Assembly (NCBI GenBank): GCA_900444965.1
Contig: UFRQ01000003.1
Span: forward strand, 1,984,001-2,048,000
From: [Actinobacillus] rossii
GTDB lineage: Bacteria > Pseudomonadota > Gammaproteobacteria > Enterobacterales > Pasteurellaceae
Direction of reading: 5' to 3'
DNA length: 64,000 nucleotides
Shown: piece after piece, positions 38,194 through 46,766 of the stretch
How the letters are laid out: each line of letters opens with the position of its first letter
Numbering within the stretch: the first letter of the stretch is position 1
Program-made: the position numbers and the translations under genes
The notes under the pieces: model-generated
What the model was told of the DNA's origin: nothing
Database searches by the model: none
What the model saw: the letters and a program-made list of their open reading frames with translations, nothing else

Positions 38194-38310
38194 TTAAAAT
38201 TTATTTATCTGTTTACAGCGCAAGCATTTAATTTCTAATTGCTGAACTTGCTTTGCTCTTGCTAATAATTTATTGCAATATTTGCAACGGATTTCCTTTA
38301 AAATTTGCAT
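38194..38310 (-). CDS. com: Com-like zinc-knuckle translational activator
   Basis: A 38-residue protein: MQILKEIRCKYCNKLL at the N-terminus, then CLRCKQ near the end. The two CxxC pairs and the IRCKxCNKLL stretch match Mu Com, a zinc-finger RNA-binding protein that activates translation of mom by remodelling its mRNA. It is shorter than Mu Com (62), lacking the tail after the second CxxC. AAAGG is only a partial upstream match. It lies between the structured 38311-38527 region and the methylase gene. Confidence 0.78.
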   Translation of the reverse strand: MQILKEIRCKYCNKLLARAKQVQQLEIKCLRCKQINKF

Positions 38311-38527
38311 ATAACATTTTCTCATTCTAATTGGTTTTGTTACAATTTGCTCGCCTAGCTAGGTAGGCGGCATATGGCTATATGCAAGCGTGTTTTGCGT
38401 AGCTGGCATTATCCGTGTTGCTGCACGAATAATGTCGCCGTCTTTAGTTTAGGCTTATTACATATTCACTCCTTAAAATCATTCATCATTTCAAGTCAAG
38501 ACAACGTTTATTCATTTATTTTTTATT
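38311..38527. other. Gene-poor structured region upstream of com
   Basis: About 217 bp with no convincing gene. It holds an 11-bp hairpin (38407-38417 with 38424-38434), and palindromes CCTAGCTAGG and GCATATGGCTATATGC near 38354-38386. By analogy with Mu this should contain the com/mom promoter, but I could not place a -10/-35 with confidence. Confidence 0.4.
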
Positions 38528-39226
38528 TTAACCTGCCACAATATCTAATTCATTTTCAATAATTTGATGGTTTTCATCTTTATGAAACGAGCCATCTGCA
38601 TTATGCCAATGCACCGCAGGCAATTCTTCCCCCGTTTGTTCAACAACCAATAACTTACCGAATGGGCTTTGATAAACCACTTCAGCAAGGTTGCCGTTGC
38701 GTAGTGTTACTGTACCTTTTGTAGCCTCATAGCTACGTTGTTTAAGTAAGTAACCTTCTAACTCCAATAATGCCGCCAACTGATTAGGACTAAACCGCCA
38801 ACCATTTTCATTGCCGAAAATAGCGTTAAAGCACCATTCCGAGCAGAAATATTTACTGCGTTTTTGCTTGATGCCAAATACCACGCCAAGCGCACCAATA
38901 AAGTCATATTTTTTACCTAAAGTGCGGTTGAAATAGGCTTTAATTTGGTTTTCTGACACGTCATTAAGCGGAATGAGTGTCCACGTTTTAGCATCGCTCA
39001 CGTCAATCCGTTTTACACGTACGCCACCTTCGCGTGGTGAACTGGAATAACAGTCATAAACCGTATCGCAGTCGTAACGGTCGGTAAAATTAATCTGTTT
39101 TTCTACGGCAATTTCGCAGTGAGAAAACTCGCCACGCGTAAATACACGCACCACAAAATCCGTCAATTTATCCAACAAATCACCACCATGACCTTTATAC
39201 AAAGCCAGAAAAATTCTATTTTTCAT
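38528..39226 (-). CDS. Permuted papain-like (YiiX/NlpC-P60 superfamily) phage protein
   Basis: A 232-residue protein. The first about 140 residues look like a YiiX-type cysteine hydrolase: conserved His in TRGEFSHCEIAV and Cys in SKYFCSEWC, with the intervening RVKRIDV and GKKYDFIGAL segments common in this group. The last about 70 residues are a separate small domain. A role in peptidoglycan or lipid amide cleavage during entry or exit is possible. It follows the fibre-assembly gene with an 11-bp overlap. A USS lies inside. Confidence 0.65.
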   Translation of the reverse strand: MKNRIFLALYKGHGGDLLDKLTDFVVRVFTRGEFSHCEIAVEKQINFTDRYDCDTVYDCYSSSPREGGVRVKRIDVSDAKTWTLIPLNDVSENQIKAYFNRTLGKKYDFIGALGVVFGIKQKRSKYFCSEWCFNAIFGNENGWRFSPNQLAALLELEGYLLKQRSYEATKGTVTLRNGNLAEVVYQSPFGKLLVVEQTGEELPAVHWHNADGSFHKDENHQIIENELDIVAG

Positions 39227-39845
39227 CGTTCACCCCTTGCCAAAAGCCGGAAAAATCATAATCTTCTGGATTTTCTTCTTGCATCATCAGTGCAATGTGC
39301 ATGGCACCGTTTTCATAACACTTCTCTTTATGGTTTTTGACGGCGTTCCATAAAATCTTAAACTCATCAAATGTGATTGATTTAAAGCTGTAATCTGAGA
39401 AGATCAACGTGTATTCGTTGTCTTTTCCGTTTAAGTCAAAATCGGCTTTCATTTGAACGTAATTCGATAGTGCGATTTCATCTGTATCGACTTTCTTTCC
39501 AAATTCAGGAATAAAAACCCCACCACTTAGGATTTCATTGCGTTTTGCAATGATTTTCTCACGCACGACTTCTTGCATTGTACGCTTGAAGTTTGCTTTT
39601 TCCACTTCGTCGAAAATCCATTTTATCCCGTTCCATTTATGAAATGACGTTGGTGCTTTTCCGCTACATTTTAAAACTCCATTTTCAGACCAAACTTCGC
39701 CACCACCTGTGATTGACTCTGATATGCTGTTAATTTCATCTTGATTTTTGACTAAATACCAGTTCTCACCTAAGACAACATCACCATTTTCTGCGATCTC
39801 AACATCATCAAAAACTTTTAAGTTAATATTGAATTTTTTTACCAT
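39216..39845 (-). CDS. Tail fibre assembly-type protein (Mu U position)
   Basis: A 209-residue protein directly after the fibre gene, where Mu has gpU, the fibre chaperone. The N-terminal half has a beta-rich fibre-like stretch; the C-terminal half (from about 105, IIAKRNEILSGG) resembles the DUF4376 region of fibre-assembly proteins. The ATG overlaps the fibre stop by 7 bp. Identification rests mostly on position. Confidence 0.6.
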   Translation of the reverse strand: MVKKFNINLKVFDDVEIAENGDVVLGENWYLVKNQDEINSISESITGGGEVWSENGVLKCSGKAPTSFHKWNGIKWIFDEVEKANFKRTMQEVVREKIIAKRNEILSGGVFIPEFGKKVDTDEIALSNYVQMKADFDLNGKDNEYTLIFSDYSFKSITFDEFKILWNAVKNHKEKCYENGAMHIALMMQEENPEDYDFSGFWQGVNDEK

Positions 39846-41437
39846 GAACCACCTCCCATAATTTGAATATTTATTCCTACTTTCGCTCTGGCTGGTGCAA
39901 ATACTTTAATTTGTGTTTGGCTTATCATTGTTGCACCATAGCTATACTTAGCTCCACCGTCATCTGAAACATTAATGATGGAATCCATTGTTATCGCTTC
40001 TGGAAGGTTTAAGATGATTTCCCCATTACGTGGAACTGTATTAGAAAATTTCATTTGAATAAGTTTCCAACCCGCTCTACGCACAACTTCTAGCCTTAAT
40101 ACTTTTGCTCCGACATAATGAGATGGATATATGGATTCAGTAATTAACTTGTCTGCTTTTAACCAAGACATTACCGCGTCTGGATTGTCACAAAACCGTG
40201 TGTAATTATCTGTTGAGTTGTTAATTCGGAACGCAATCGCACCTTGAATTCGACTCTCATTCTGATAAGTATTGCGAAAACATCGCGCATTTAAATCACC
40301 AGCACCGTCCGTTTTGACATAAGAATTGGCACCGCCAGAGCTGGAGAACTCTGTATCAAGTACGGTTGTTCCTGTTTTTTTGGGGAACATCACTTTATAA
40401 ACAACGCTATCTTTAATTGCACCAACAACTGCCGCGAAGTAATTACCTGTGCTTGGCGCCGACTCCCATCTAACTTCTTGGTTTGCTGTGTTAAATGTAC
40501 GAACTGATGAGTACTCTCCGTTTTTAATGATTAAATGACCACTCATCGTATCGCCTGATTTGGAAACGCGACCATTGGCATTGTTATTTGCAGTATTTGC
40601 TTGGTTGAGTGCTGTAGTACCTCGGTCGTAGGCAGACTTAACACCAGCCACGCTGGCTGGGACAGTATTGCTTGAATTGTTTACCGCGGCTGATAAATTA
40701 CGTTCAGTCAAAAATGACGTCCAATCAGACCAGTTTACGCCATCATCGTTGCATCTAACTTTAATATCGCTTTCAGTATAGAAAATCATCTGTACTTTCT
40801 GATTTCCTACATCGAATTGCCACGCTTGCGCGTCAAATGCGCCTTGATTGTAATGTGGATGATTTTTAGTCGTTTCGGTGATAGCAAAGAACAACGTACC
40901 ATTAGGCACGGTGTTCATATCGCCGTACCATTTATTTGTTGTTAGAATCGGATTGACGCTGTCCGCTTTAGTGTTTGCCTTGTTTAATGCTTCCACGCCT
41001 TTATCATAAGCGGTTTTAGCAGCAAAACTTGTTGCCACCGTATCCGAACTGTTGCTATTTACTGCATTTGATTTCTTACTGTTCGGAATGTAGTTCGCAA
41101 AAGAGCGGGTATTGCTGTCAATGAACCCTTTTAGAATTTTAATAACCTTAGCGGTTGCGCCTAAAGACTCACTATCACTATCATAACCTGAGTAAAGTGG
41201 ACGTTCTTTCCCGATAATTACCTTAATCGCATCATAAATTTGAGTTTGTTTGGCTGGATCAGCTGTTAATTCTGCCTTGGCTAACAAATAGCGGATTTCA
41301 ATGCCAAAATCACGCATATGTTCTTGGACGTTATTTAACCACGTATCATTAACACGCGTTCCTTGAGTGCCTGTTGAAGGATTGCCGTTATGAAATAAGC
41401 CATCTTCGCTATCAATTTTAGGTAATAAATCTCTCAT
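39839..41437 (-). CDS. Tail fibre protein (Mu S position)
   Basis: Host-recognition fibre. The N-terminus (DLLPKIDSEDGLFHNGNPST...RVNDTWLNN) is the phage-attachment domain; repeated NSSNTVPAS/AYDKGVEALNKAN units form the shaft, and the glycine-rich C-terminus ends in GGGSW. The ATG at 41437 is chosen because it begins the conserved MRDLLPKI and follows GAGACG; an upstream in-frame ATG at 41467 would overlap gp48. No invertase or crossover site is present, so there is no sign of fibre switching. Confidence 0.82.
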   Translation of the reverse strand: MRDLLPKIDSEDGLFHNGNPSTGTQGTRVNDTWLNNVQEHMRDFGIEIRYLLAKAELTADPAKQTQIYDAIKVIIGKERPLYSGYDSDSESLGATAKVIKILKGFIDSNTRSFANYIPNSKKSNAVNSNSSDTVATSFAAKTAYDKGVEALNKANTKADSVNPILTTNKWYGDMNTVPNGTLFFAITETTKNHPHYNQGAFDAQAWQFDVGNQKVQMIFYTESDIKVRCNDDGVNWSDWTSFLTERNLSAAVNNSSNTVPASVAGVKSAYDRGTTALNQANTANNNANGRVSKSGDTMSGHLIIKNGEYSSVRTFNTANQEVRWESAPSTGNYFAAVVGAIKDSVVYKVMFPKKTGTTVLDTEFSSSGGANSYVKTDGAGDLNARCFRNTYQNESRIQGAIAFRINNSTDNYTRFCDNPDAVMSWLKADKLITESIYPSHYVGAKVLRLEVVRRAGWKLIQMKFSNTVPRNGEIILNLPEAITMDSIINVSDDGGAKYSYGATMISQTQIKVFAPARAKVGINIQIMGGGSW

Positions 41438-41447
41438 ATTCGTCTCG

Positions 41448-42038
41448 CTATGCTGTTGGATAGGCAAAATAACAGTAGGTATGCGCTGGTTTTAAATCTC
41501 TGAAAAATTCTTCTACTATAGGATCGCCGAATTCCACTAAATAATCGCCGGCAAAAGAAGAGCCGGCACGAAAGTACACGATATTACTGTCCGCATTTAA
41601 TATGCTGACGCGCCACATAAATATTAAGTTTTCTGTCGGCTCATTTCTGAATTGAACGATATCGCCAGGATCAGGTAACTCATTTTTCAATGGGGAAAAT
41701 TCAGTAATTTTAATTTGATAACCAATCCCTTCGGCAAGGCGGATAAAATAAGGAATAGAAAGCCCACCGACAGCGTTCAATTGAATAATGACTCGCTTCA
41801 CGCGTTCGCTATAAGATTTAGTTAAATCTGTTTTTAATCCACACAATCGCTCCCAATCTGCAAGCATCGTGCTGCTTGTCTCGGGCTCAATGACATTAAG
41901 GGTTTCAATCGCTTTCTCTTGCAGTCTGTCAAATGCATTACCATCCACTTCACATTGAATTAAGAAGTTTTCTCCATTAACTTGATAAGCAACTGGCGGA
42001 TATAACTGAGCGATAATGGATTTATGTTCGAATCGCAT
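41448..42038 (-). CDS. Baseplate/tail protein, Mu gp48 (YmfQ/DUF2313) family
   Basis: A 196-residue protein of the gp48/YmfQ family that joins the baseplate to the fibre. Typical are ETSSTMLADWERLCGL (decoration of the family core) and VKRVIIQLNAVGGLSIPYFIRLAEGIGY. It lies 2 bp after gp47 and before the fibre gene. Confidence 0.85.
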   Translation of the reverse strand: MRFEHKSIIAQLYPPVAYQVNGENFLIQCEVDGNAFDRLQEKAIETLNVIEPETSSTMLADWERLCGLKTDLTKSYSERVKRVIIQLNAVGGLSIPYFIRLAEGIGYQIKITEFSPLKNELPDPGDIVQFRNEPTENLIFMWRVSILNADSNIVYFRAGSSFAGDYLVEFGDPIVEEFFRDLKPAHTYCYFAYPTA

Positions 42039-42040
42039 AT

Positions 42041-43099
42041 TTACTCCAACAAACTGACATCAACTTGTCCTAAGCGGAACCACTCAATTTTGCTAGAGAT
42101 ATCCGCAATTTTATTAGCCGTTGGTTGTGTAATTTCTCGGTCAACCACCCCGATTAAATCACTCACAATGGCTTCGCATTGTGACAAAATTAAGTTATCA
42201 GCCGGACTCAATGTATTAAAATGTGTAGCCAATGCGGTTTTAATTTGAGATGTCATTTCACTTAAAGAGACATTATTCAACTTGACTTTAATATTAAAAT
42301 CCACTCGCGTCACATCAGGCTTAACTACTTTACTTTCTTTTGCTGTCACCGGACGAACTTCATCAATATAAGCCTGACAACGCTGCACCGTCTCATCATT
42401 CGGCACGTCATTATTAGCGGTTATAGCAATATCGACCGTACCCAACCCACGGCGTAATGGATAAACATAAGCAGCATCTACACCGTCCACCTCTAACGCC
42501 CAGTTCTTATAATCGTATCGATTACCGCCTGCGGCAGGACGACGAATTTTTTCTAACAAACGCGCTAGTAAAGCCGCATCAGTTTCGATATCTGTACCGC
42601 CTATAACATCACTTAATGTTAATTCTGTTTGCACACCTTTAGACGTACTCATAAAATTAGCCGTCACTTGGTGAGTATTTGACGCGGTACCTGCTGTTAA
42701 AGCACGAACGGCAACTGTGGCAACACCTTCGGAGTTAATATCCGTACTTCCCGTCGTCACATAAAATAATCCCGTTGTACTTTTTATCTGCAACCCCGCA
42801 CTAACAGTACTATTAGCTAATCCTTTGATGTGAGCATATCCAATGGCATGAGTCGCATTCTTACGTCTTAACCCACGTAATGCTGCATGTTTTTCTAAAT
42901 ACTCCGTATCCGCACTGTCAGGAAAGAATTGTTTAATAATCCATTTCTGGTGCGCATAAAGTCCTTCCGCAGCGGCAGCTAATGCGGATGCGCGAGCATA
43001 ATTATCACTGTCAACACTAATATCCGCATCACTATCAAGACTTTGATAATCGCGTAAAATTGCGCGGCGAATATCATCAAAACTTGGCACCTTAAACAA
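42041..43099 (-). CDS. Baseplate J-like protein, Mu gp47
   Basis: A 352-residue wedge protein of the contractile baseplate. N-terminal VPSFDDIRRAILRDYQSL, then EYLEKHAALRGLRRKNATHAIG and the RIRRPAAGG-type segment (LLEKIRRPAAGGNRYDYKNW) are hallmarks of the J/gp47 family. It follows gp46 after 14 bp. Confidence 0.92.
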   Translation of the reverse strand: MFKVPSFDDIRRAILRDYQSLDSDADISVDSDNYARASALAAAAEGLYAHQKWIIKQFFPDSADTEYLEKHAALRGLRRKNATHAIGYAHIKGLANSTVSAGLQIKSTTGLFYVTTGSTDINSEGVATVAVRALTAGTASNTHQVTANFMSTSKGVQTELTLSDVIGGTDIETDAALLARLLEKIRRPAAGGNRYDYKNWALEVDGVDAAYVYPLRRGLGTVDIAITANNDVPNDETVQRCQAYIDEVRPVTAKESKVVKPDVTRVDFNIKVKLNNVSLSEMTSQIKTALATHFNTLSPADNLILSQCEAIVSDLIGVVDREITQPTANKIADISSKIEWFRLGQVDVSLLE

Positions 43100-43113
43100 A
43101 ACTTAACTCCCTT

Positions 43114-43464
43114 TTAAACCGGTTTTACCGGGTGTTTGAATGCAAAACTTTGTCCCCGATTATCGGTCACTGAAATATGTAAAATAAGACTTCCATTTTG
43201 AGGTCGCTCTACATCAATTGAAATTTCACGCGCGCGCCCATCATCAAGCAAAGGTTGTAATGCTTCTTCTGCATATTGCTGCGCCAACATACTTATGCGT
43301 GAAATATCTTTTTCCCGTTGTAATGTATGGAGCAGAGAGCCTACACGCCCATTTGCCCACCAAGCACCTAACGGGGTTGTTAATCTGATGTACACGGCAT
43401 TCTGCAATGTACTAATTTGCTCACTTGTGTAGTCGCCTGTGAGCGGGCTGATCTCTCTGTCCAT
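43114..43464 (-). CDS. Baseplate wedge protein, Mu gp46 (GPW/gp25 family)
   Basis: A 116-residue gp25-like lysozyme-fold baseplate protein with IRLTTPLGAWWANGRVGSLLH and the C-terminal beta region. The ATG at 43464 begins the family-typical N-terminus, yet no ribosome site precedes it. A late-promoter-like -10 (43476-43471) would place transcription start on or next to this ATG, so the message may be leaderless. Confidence 0.85.
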   Translation of the reverse strand: MDREISPLTGDYTSEQISTLQNAVYIRLTTPLGAWWANGRVGSLLHTLQREKDISRISMLAQQYAEEALQPLLDDGRAREISIDVERPQNGSLILHISVTDNRGQSFAFKHPVKPV

Positions 43465-43470
43465 GCTGAC

Positions 43471-43516
43471 AGAATACTGGAAAGAAAAAAAAGAAAAGGG
43501 GCAATGCCATTCAGCA
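43471..43516 (-). promoter_or_regulatory. Predicted phage late promoter before gp46
   Basis: Minus strand: TGCTGAATG (43516-43508), exactly 31 nt, then TATTCTG (-10 at 43476-43471). It shares layout with the sites at 55540-55585 and 63270-63315. The 9-mer here sits in a TATGC-N6-GCAT dyad, similar in form to Mor/C-type activator sites. Confidence 0.6.
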
Positions 43517-43523
43517 TAGCCCC
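43498..43523 (-). terminator. Terminator after gp45 that overlaps the late-promoter activator site
   Basis: A 10-bp stem GGGGCAATGC/GCATAGCCCC (one mismatch) has a 6-nt loop and on the minus strand is followed by TTTTCTTTTTTTTC. It ends the gp45 transcript and its stem is the presumed activator dyad. Confidence 0.75.
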
Positions 43524-43563
43524 ACAGTTAGAAATGAGAGAGATAATTACAAAGATGATGATG

Positions 43564-44139
43564 TTAATGCACCATCACCTTGTTCTCGGTGAGTATGGTT
43601 AGTAAAGATTTATCCCCGGCAGAAACATCCCCTTTAGCTTTCACATCCCCTTTAGCTTTCACATCTCCTTTGGTATTCATATCACCGTCAGCGTTAATTG
43701 AACCGGAAGCTTTGATTTCTGGTGTCAGGAAACTCACTTTAGTATTAGCCTTAACATTAAATTCTTCGCAATTCACTTCAATGATTTTCCCTTGTTTTAA
43801 GACAATGGATGCGCCTGATTGATTATAAACAGCTACTTCGCCGCCTTTAAGATTTTTAATTCTAAACTCACCATTTTCTGTGGCGATTACCACTCCATGC
43901 GATGTGGCGCCACCGATAGGAATAATAACAGCCTGCGTGTTGGCTGGCGGTACGGAAGTAAATCCGAACTGCTGCATAAACTCAAGATCAGAAATGATCT
44001 CACCCGAAAGACCTGACACTTGCGTTTTCTGAATATCATCCTTAGAATTCATTAAATTCAACGTTCCACGAAAGGCTTGTCGAATACCTTGAGCAATATT
44101 CTGTGCCGCTTGGCTAATTTGTTGGCTTAATCTTCGCAT
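43564..44139 (-). CDS. Baseplate spike protein, Mu gp45
   Basis: A 191-residue central spike protein (gpV/gp45 family) that punctures the outer membrane. The OB-fold part holds PIGGATSHGVVIATENGEF; the C-terminal beta-helix starts with the KGDVKAKGDVKAKGDVSAGD repeats. It follows gp44 directly. Confidence 0.88.
   Translation of the reverse strand: MRRLSQQISQAAQNIAQGIRQAFRGTLNLMNSKDDIQKTQVSGLSGEIISDLEFMQQFGFTSVPPANTQAVIIPIGGATSHGVVIATENGEFRIKNLKGGEVAVYNQSGASIVLKQGKIIEVNCEEFNVKANTKVSFLTPEIKASGSINADGDMNTKGDVKAKGDVKAKGDVSAGDKSLLTILTENKVMVH
43629..43664. repeat. 18-bp tandem repeat inside gp45
   Basis: Two perfect 18-bp units (CCCCTTTAGCTTTCACAT), followed by a decayed third. They encode KGDVKA-type hexapeptides of the spike helix. 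The unit is a multiple of three, so copy changes would lengthen the spike without breaking the frame. Confidence 0.85.
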
Positions 44140-44140
44140 A

Positions 44141-45292
44141 TCAATCCTTACTGGTGTCCGCTAAAATTTTTGTTTTTTTCTCTTTTTTCTTCTTATTCTT
44201 GCGCCCTTTTTTGCCTTTACGCTTACGGGCTTGCTCGGATTTTTCCACATAAGCATCAGGCGTCCAAACACCGTCTTCTTTAAAACGAAGTTCTGTCTGT
44301 GTACCACCACTTCGAGAAAGTGTAAATCGTCGTCCCATTAAGAAGAAAATGGCATCAATATCGTATTCTTCACAAATCACGTGCACGCGTTGACCAACTG
44401 ACCACAACACACCACTCTCAGTCTTATGATCTGACACGATAATCCGCAAATCAAAACTGTCCAGCTGACTATCGGATATATGTTTTTTAGCCCATTTTTT
44501 AAGTGCGGTTAAATCTTCCACATCAGGAACGACTACTGTTTTAGGCTTATATACTGGCACGTTCGGATCTGTGTAAACCCATTTCAAATCGTTCTTATTA
44601 CTATCACCCGAACGTCCATGTCTCTGCGCAAGAAATGTGATTTCACTAAAACGCTGTGATACATCAAAAGTTAGTTCAGCTTGAATAAAATTGTTCTTCA
44701 CACCATTTTTCATGCAGCACAACGTTGCAACGGGTTCACTCGAATAATCAGCGCCCCCGACAATCAACACGCCGTTTGGCTCAAACCAACAATGTAAACC
44801 GGCTGAATTAGCACATTTCATAATGGCATTCCATGCCGTTTCACCAACATCAATATCTACACGATCTAAAATAGGATTACTTTCTGCCTTGAGTTGCACT
44901 TTATTAATTCCTAGTGGAGCAACGATTTTCTTAACGGCATCTAATACAGTTAGACCTTTCACATTCAACTGTGGGGCAGAGCAATCAACTAAAATTGATG
45001 CCCGATCTCGACCATTAACAACAAAGGTGCGAGTAGTCTTATTAATACTATGACGTGTTGTATCAATAATACCTGTCATAATTGTCTCGCCATTAATTTT
45101 TATTACCGCCTCTTTACCTGATAAATCTTCAAATACGGTATGATTAGACGGTAGTCCAATTTCAAAGCTAAAGGCATCTGCCGGGATAAGGAAATCACTA
45201 TCCACGTCATAACTTTTCCATTTATTGTGTTGTGCGCCATCAATTTCTAACACAACATCGTTGAAGAAAGGCGCATTCTCATTAGATTGCAT
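44141..45292 (-). CDS. Baseplate hub protein, Mu gp44 (P; late control D-like)
   Basis: A 383-residue hub protein related to gpD/gp27. Conserved stretches: VVLEIDGAQHNKWKSYDV, GLTVLDAVKKIVAPLG and ETAWNAIMKCANSAGLHCW. The C-terminus is strongly basic (RKRKGKKGRKNKKKKEKK), unusually so, perhaps contacting DNA or the spike. A USS lies inside. Confidence 0.88.
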   Translation of the reverse strand: MQSNENAPFFNDVVLEIDGAQHNKWKSYDVDSDFLIPADAFSFEIGLPSNHTVFEDLSGKEAVIKINGETIMTGIIDTTRHSINKTTRTFVVNGRDRASILVDCSAPQLNVKGLTVLDAVKKIVAPLGINKVQLKAESNPILDRVDIDVGETAWNAIMKCANSAGLHCWFEPNGVLIVGGADYSSEPVATLCCMKNGVKNNFIQAELTFDVSQRFSEITFLAQRHGRSGDSNKNDLKWVYTDPNVPVYKPKTVVVPDVEDLTALKKWAKKHISDSQLDSFDLRIIVSDHKTESGVLWSVGQRVHVICEEYDIDAIFFLMGRRFTLSRSGGTQTELRFKEDGVWTPDAYVEKSEQARKRKGKKGRKNKKKKEKKTKILADTSKD

Positions 45293-45314
45293 AACTATTT
45301 AACACCGTTCCTTT

Positions 45315-46766
45315 CTAAATAAAATTCGGATAACGAATATGCGCATTTAACCGTAACAATTCGTTGGAACGCGTATAATCACCGTACAACCAATGCGCTT
45401 GTTGCTGCATTGTGCCTGTTTTTTCCACAATTCTTACAATCAAAGGCGGTTTTTGGTTAATAGCTGCAATTGATAATCTTGTAACAGCATGAGCCACATC
45501 TCTCAAACTCTCGCTTAATACCTGCGCATTCATGTAACTGTTATTCATTGGTGCATTCAAATAGGTAGATTCATCTTGTTTCTGTAACGCTCTCACTGTG
45601 TTCAAAGCATCAAGCAATAATAACCGCGTTTTTGTACAAAGATATTCCACTTCTGATGGCAGAATATCATCTGCCACTTCTTCAATTAATTGGGTCGCGA
45701 TTTTAGCTACCACGCCAGCACAAGCCACGCGCAATACGCACTCTAATAGCACCGCATCACTTTTAAGTACGCCCAATGAGTAAGATTGTATCGTTGCACT
45801 TCCACTGTTCTTCAGACGTGCAGCAACTTGAGCGGCAGTTGGTGCTTTTTCTACACCTTTAACAAGGTTTCGCGGATAATTTATCACGATATCTACTGCA
45901 TCAAGTACGGCATCGAAACGAGAACGGATGTTAAATACATCATCGGAACTCACCGGATTCTCGTCATCGTCATCGGAATCAATGATAAAGCTATTATCTC
46001 TCCCTTGGAGCAAACGCTGAGAAATTGTACTGCTGGTATGATTAGATTGACGAGAAATCTGTGATAATTCAGTTAAGCCATTATTCAAAATCAGCACTAA
46101 GTCTTCTACCGCATGGTTTGACTGTTTGGATAACGTGCTGGCGGTTACGCCAGACATCAACGTATAAGAGTTTTTATCTGCACCAAATAAATCGCGTATG
46201 CTTTCATAGACGCTGTAGATAATTTGCCACATTCCAATGACACGCGAACCTGAACTAAGTCCGGCTGTGATGGCTTCCATTGTCACACTATAATAGTCCA
46301 TCGCTTTATCCAAATACGAATTCACCTTAGAAAATGCACTATCCACAGCTGTTAATACAGAGTTTTCAAACACAAATATCGGTTGCATTTCAGATGCTTC
46401 TTTAAATTGCAACTCAAGTGTCGCATAATTGACATCGTCCGCATTGTGGTTGAAGTTTGCAAAGACACAAAGCATTTGGGGCATGCGTCCACGAATAGGA
46501 TGCACCAATACTGCTGGTTTATTGCTTTCTAAGGCTTTAAGAAGTGCTTTAAACTGACTAAAATAACCATCACCAAAAAACACGGCAGATAAACGCACGG
46601 TTTGCGGATTGAGCCCCATACTCTCAAGATCCGCACCATTAACAAAAGGATAGGTATGTTCAATAACTGCGCGCTCTAGCTGGTCATCAATACTCACCAC
46701 ATCAAACATCACACCGTTATAACTTGCCTGCTGAATCGGCATCGTCCAGCCTTGAAATAAACTCAT
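45315..46766 (-). CDS. DNA circularisation/tail protein, Mu gp43 (N)
   Basis: A 483-residue protein of the Mu N family. The N-terminal domain (GWTMPIQQASYNGVMFDVVSI...AVIEHTYPFVNGADLESMGL) is the annotated DNA-circularisation N-terminal domain, in fact a tail hub-proximal protein. It overlaps the tape-measure stop by one base. A shorter start at MPIQQASYNG is possible. Confidence 0.86.
   Translation of the reverse strand: MSLFQGWTMPIQQASYNGVMFDVVSIDDQLERAVIEHTYPFVNGADLESMGLNPQTVRLSAVFFGDGYFSQFKALLKALESNKPAVLVHPIRGRMPQMLCVFANFNHNADDVNYATLELQFKEASEMQPIFVFENSVLTAVDSAFSKVNSYLDKAMDYYSVTMEAITAGLSSGSRVIGMWQIIYSVYESIRDLFGADKNSYTLMSGVTASTLSKQSNHAVEDLVLILNNGLTELSQISRQSNHTSSTISQRLLQGRDNSFIIDSDDDDENPVSSDDVFNIRSRFDAVLDAVDIVINYPRNLVKGVEKAPTAAQVAARLKNSGSATIQSYSLGVLKSDAVLLECVLRVACAGVVAKIATQLIEEVADDILPSEVEYLCTKTRLLLLDALNTVRALQKQDESTYLNAPMNNSYMNAQVLSESLRDVAHAVTRLSIAAINQKPPLIVRIVEKTGTMQQQAHWLYGDYTRSNELLRLNAHIRYPNFI

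Noticed and set aside
38443..38488. A fourth late promoter before com, from CATTCATCA at 38480-38488
   Set aside because: It matches the 9-mer at 8 of 9 positions, but no -10-like hexamer lies 31 nt away.
38311..41437. Invertible fibre cassette as in Mu
   Set aside because: There is no Gin-type invertase, no second fibre set and no inverted crossover repeats; only one fibre and assembly gene.
43614..43680. Short tandem repeats in gp45 as a possible CRISPR or phase-variation tract
   Set aside because: The units are 18 bp, coding and in phase, and give a structural KGDVKA repeat with no spacers.
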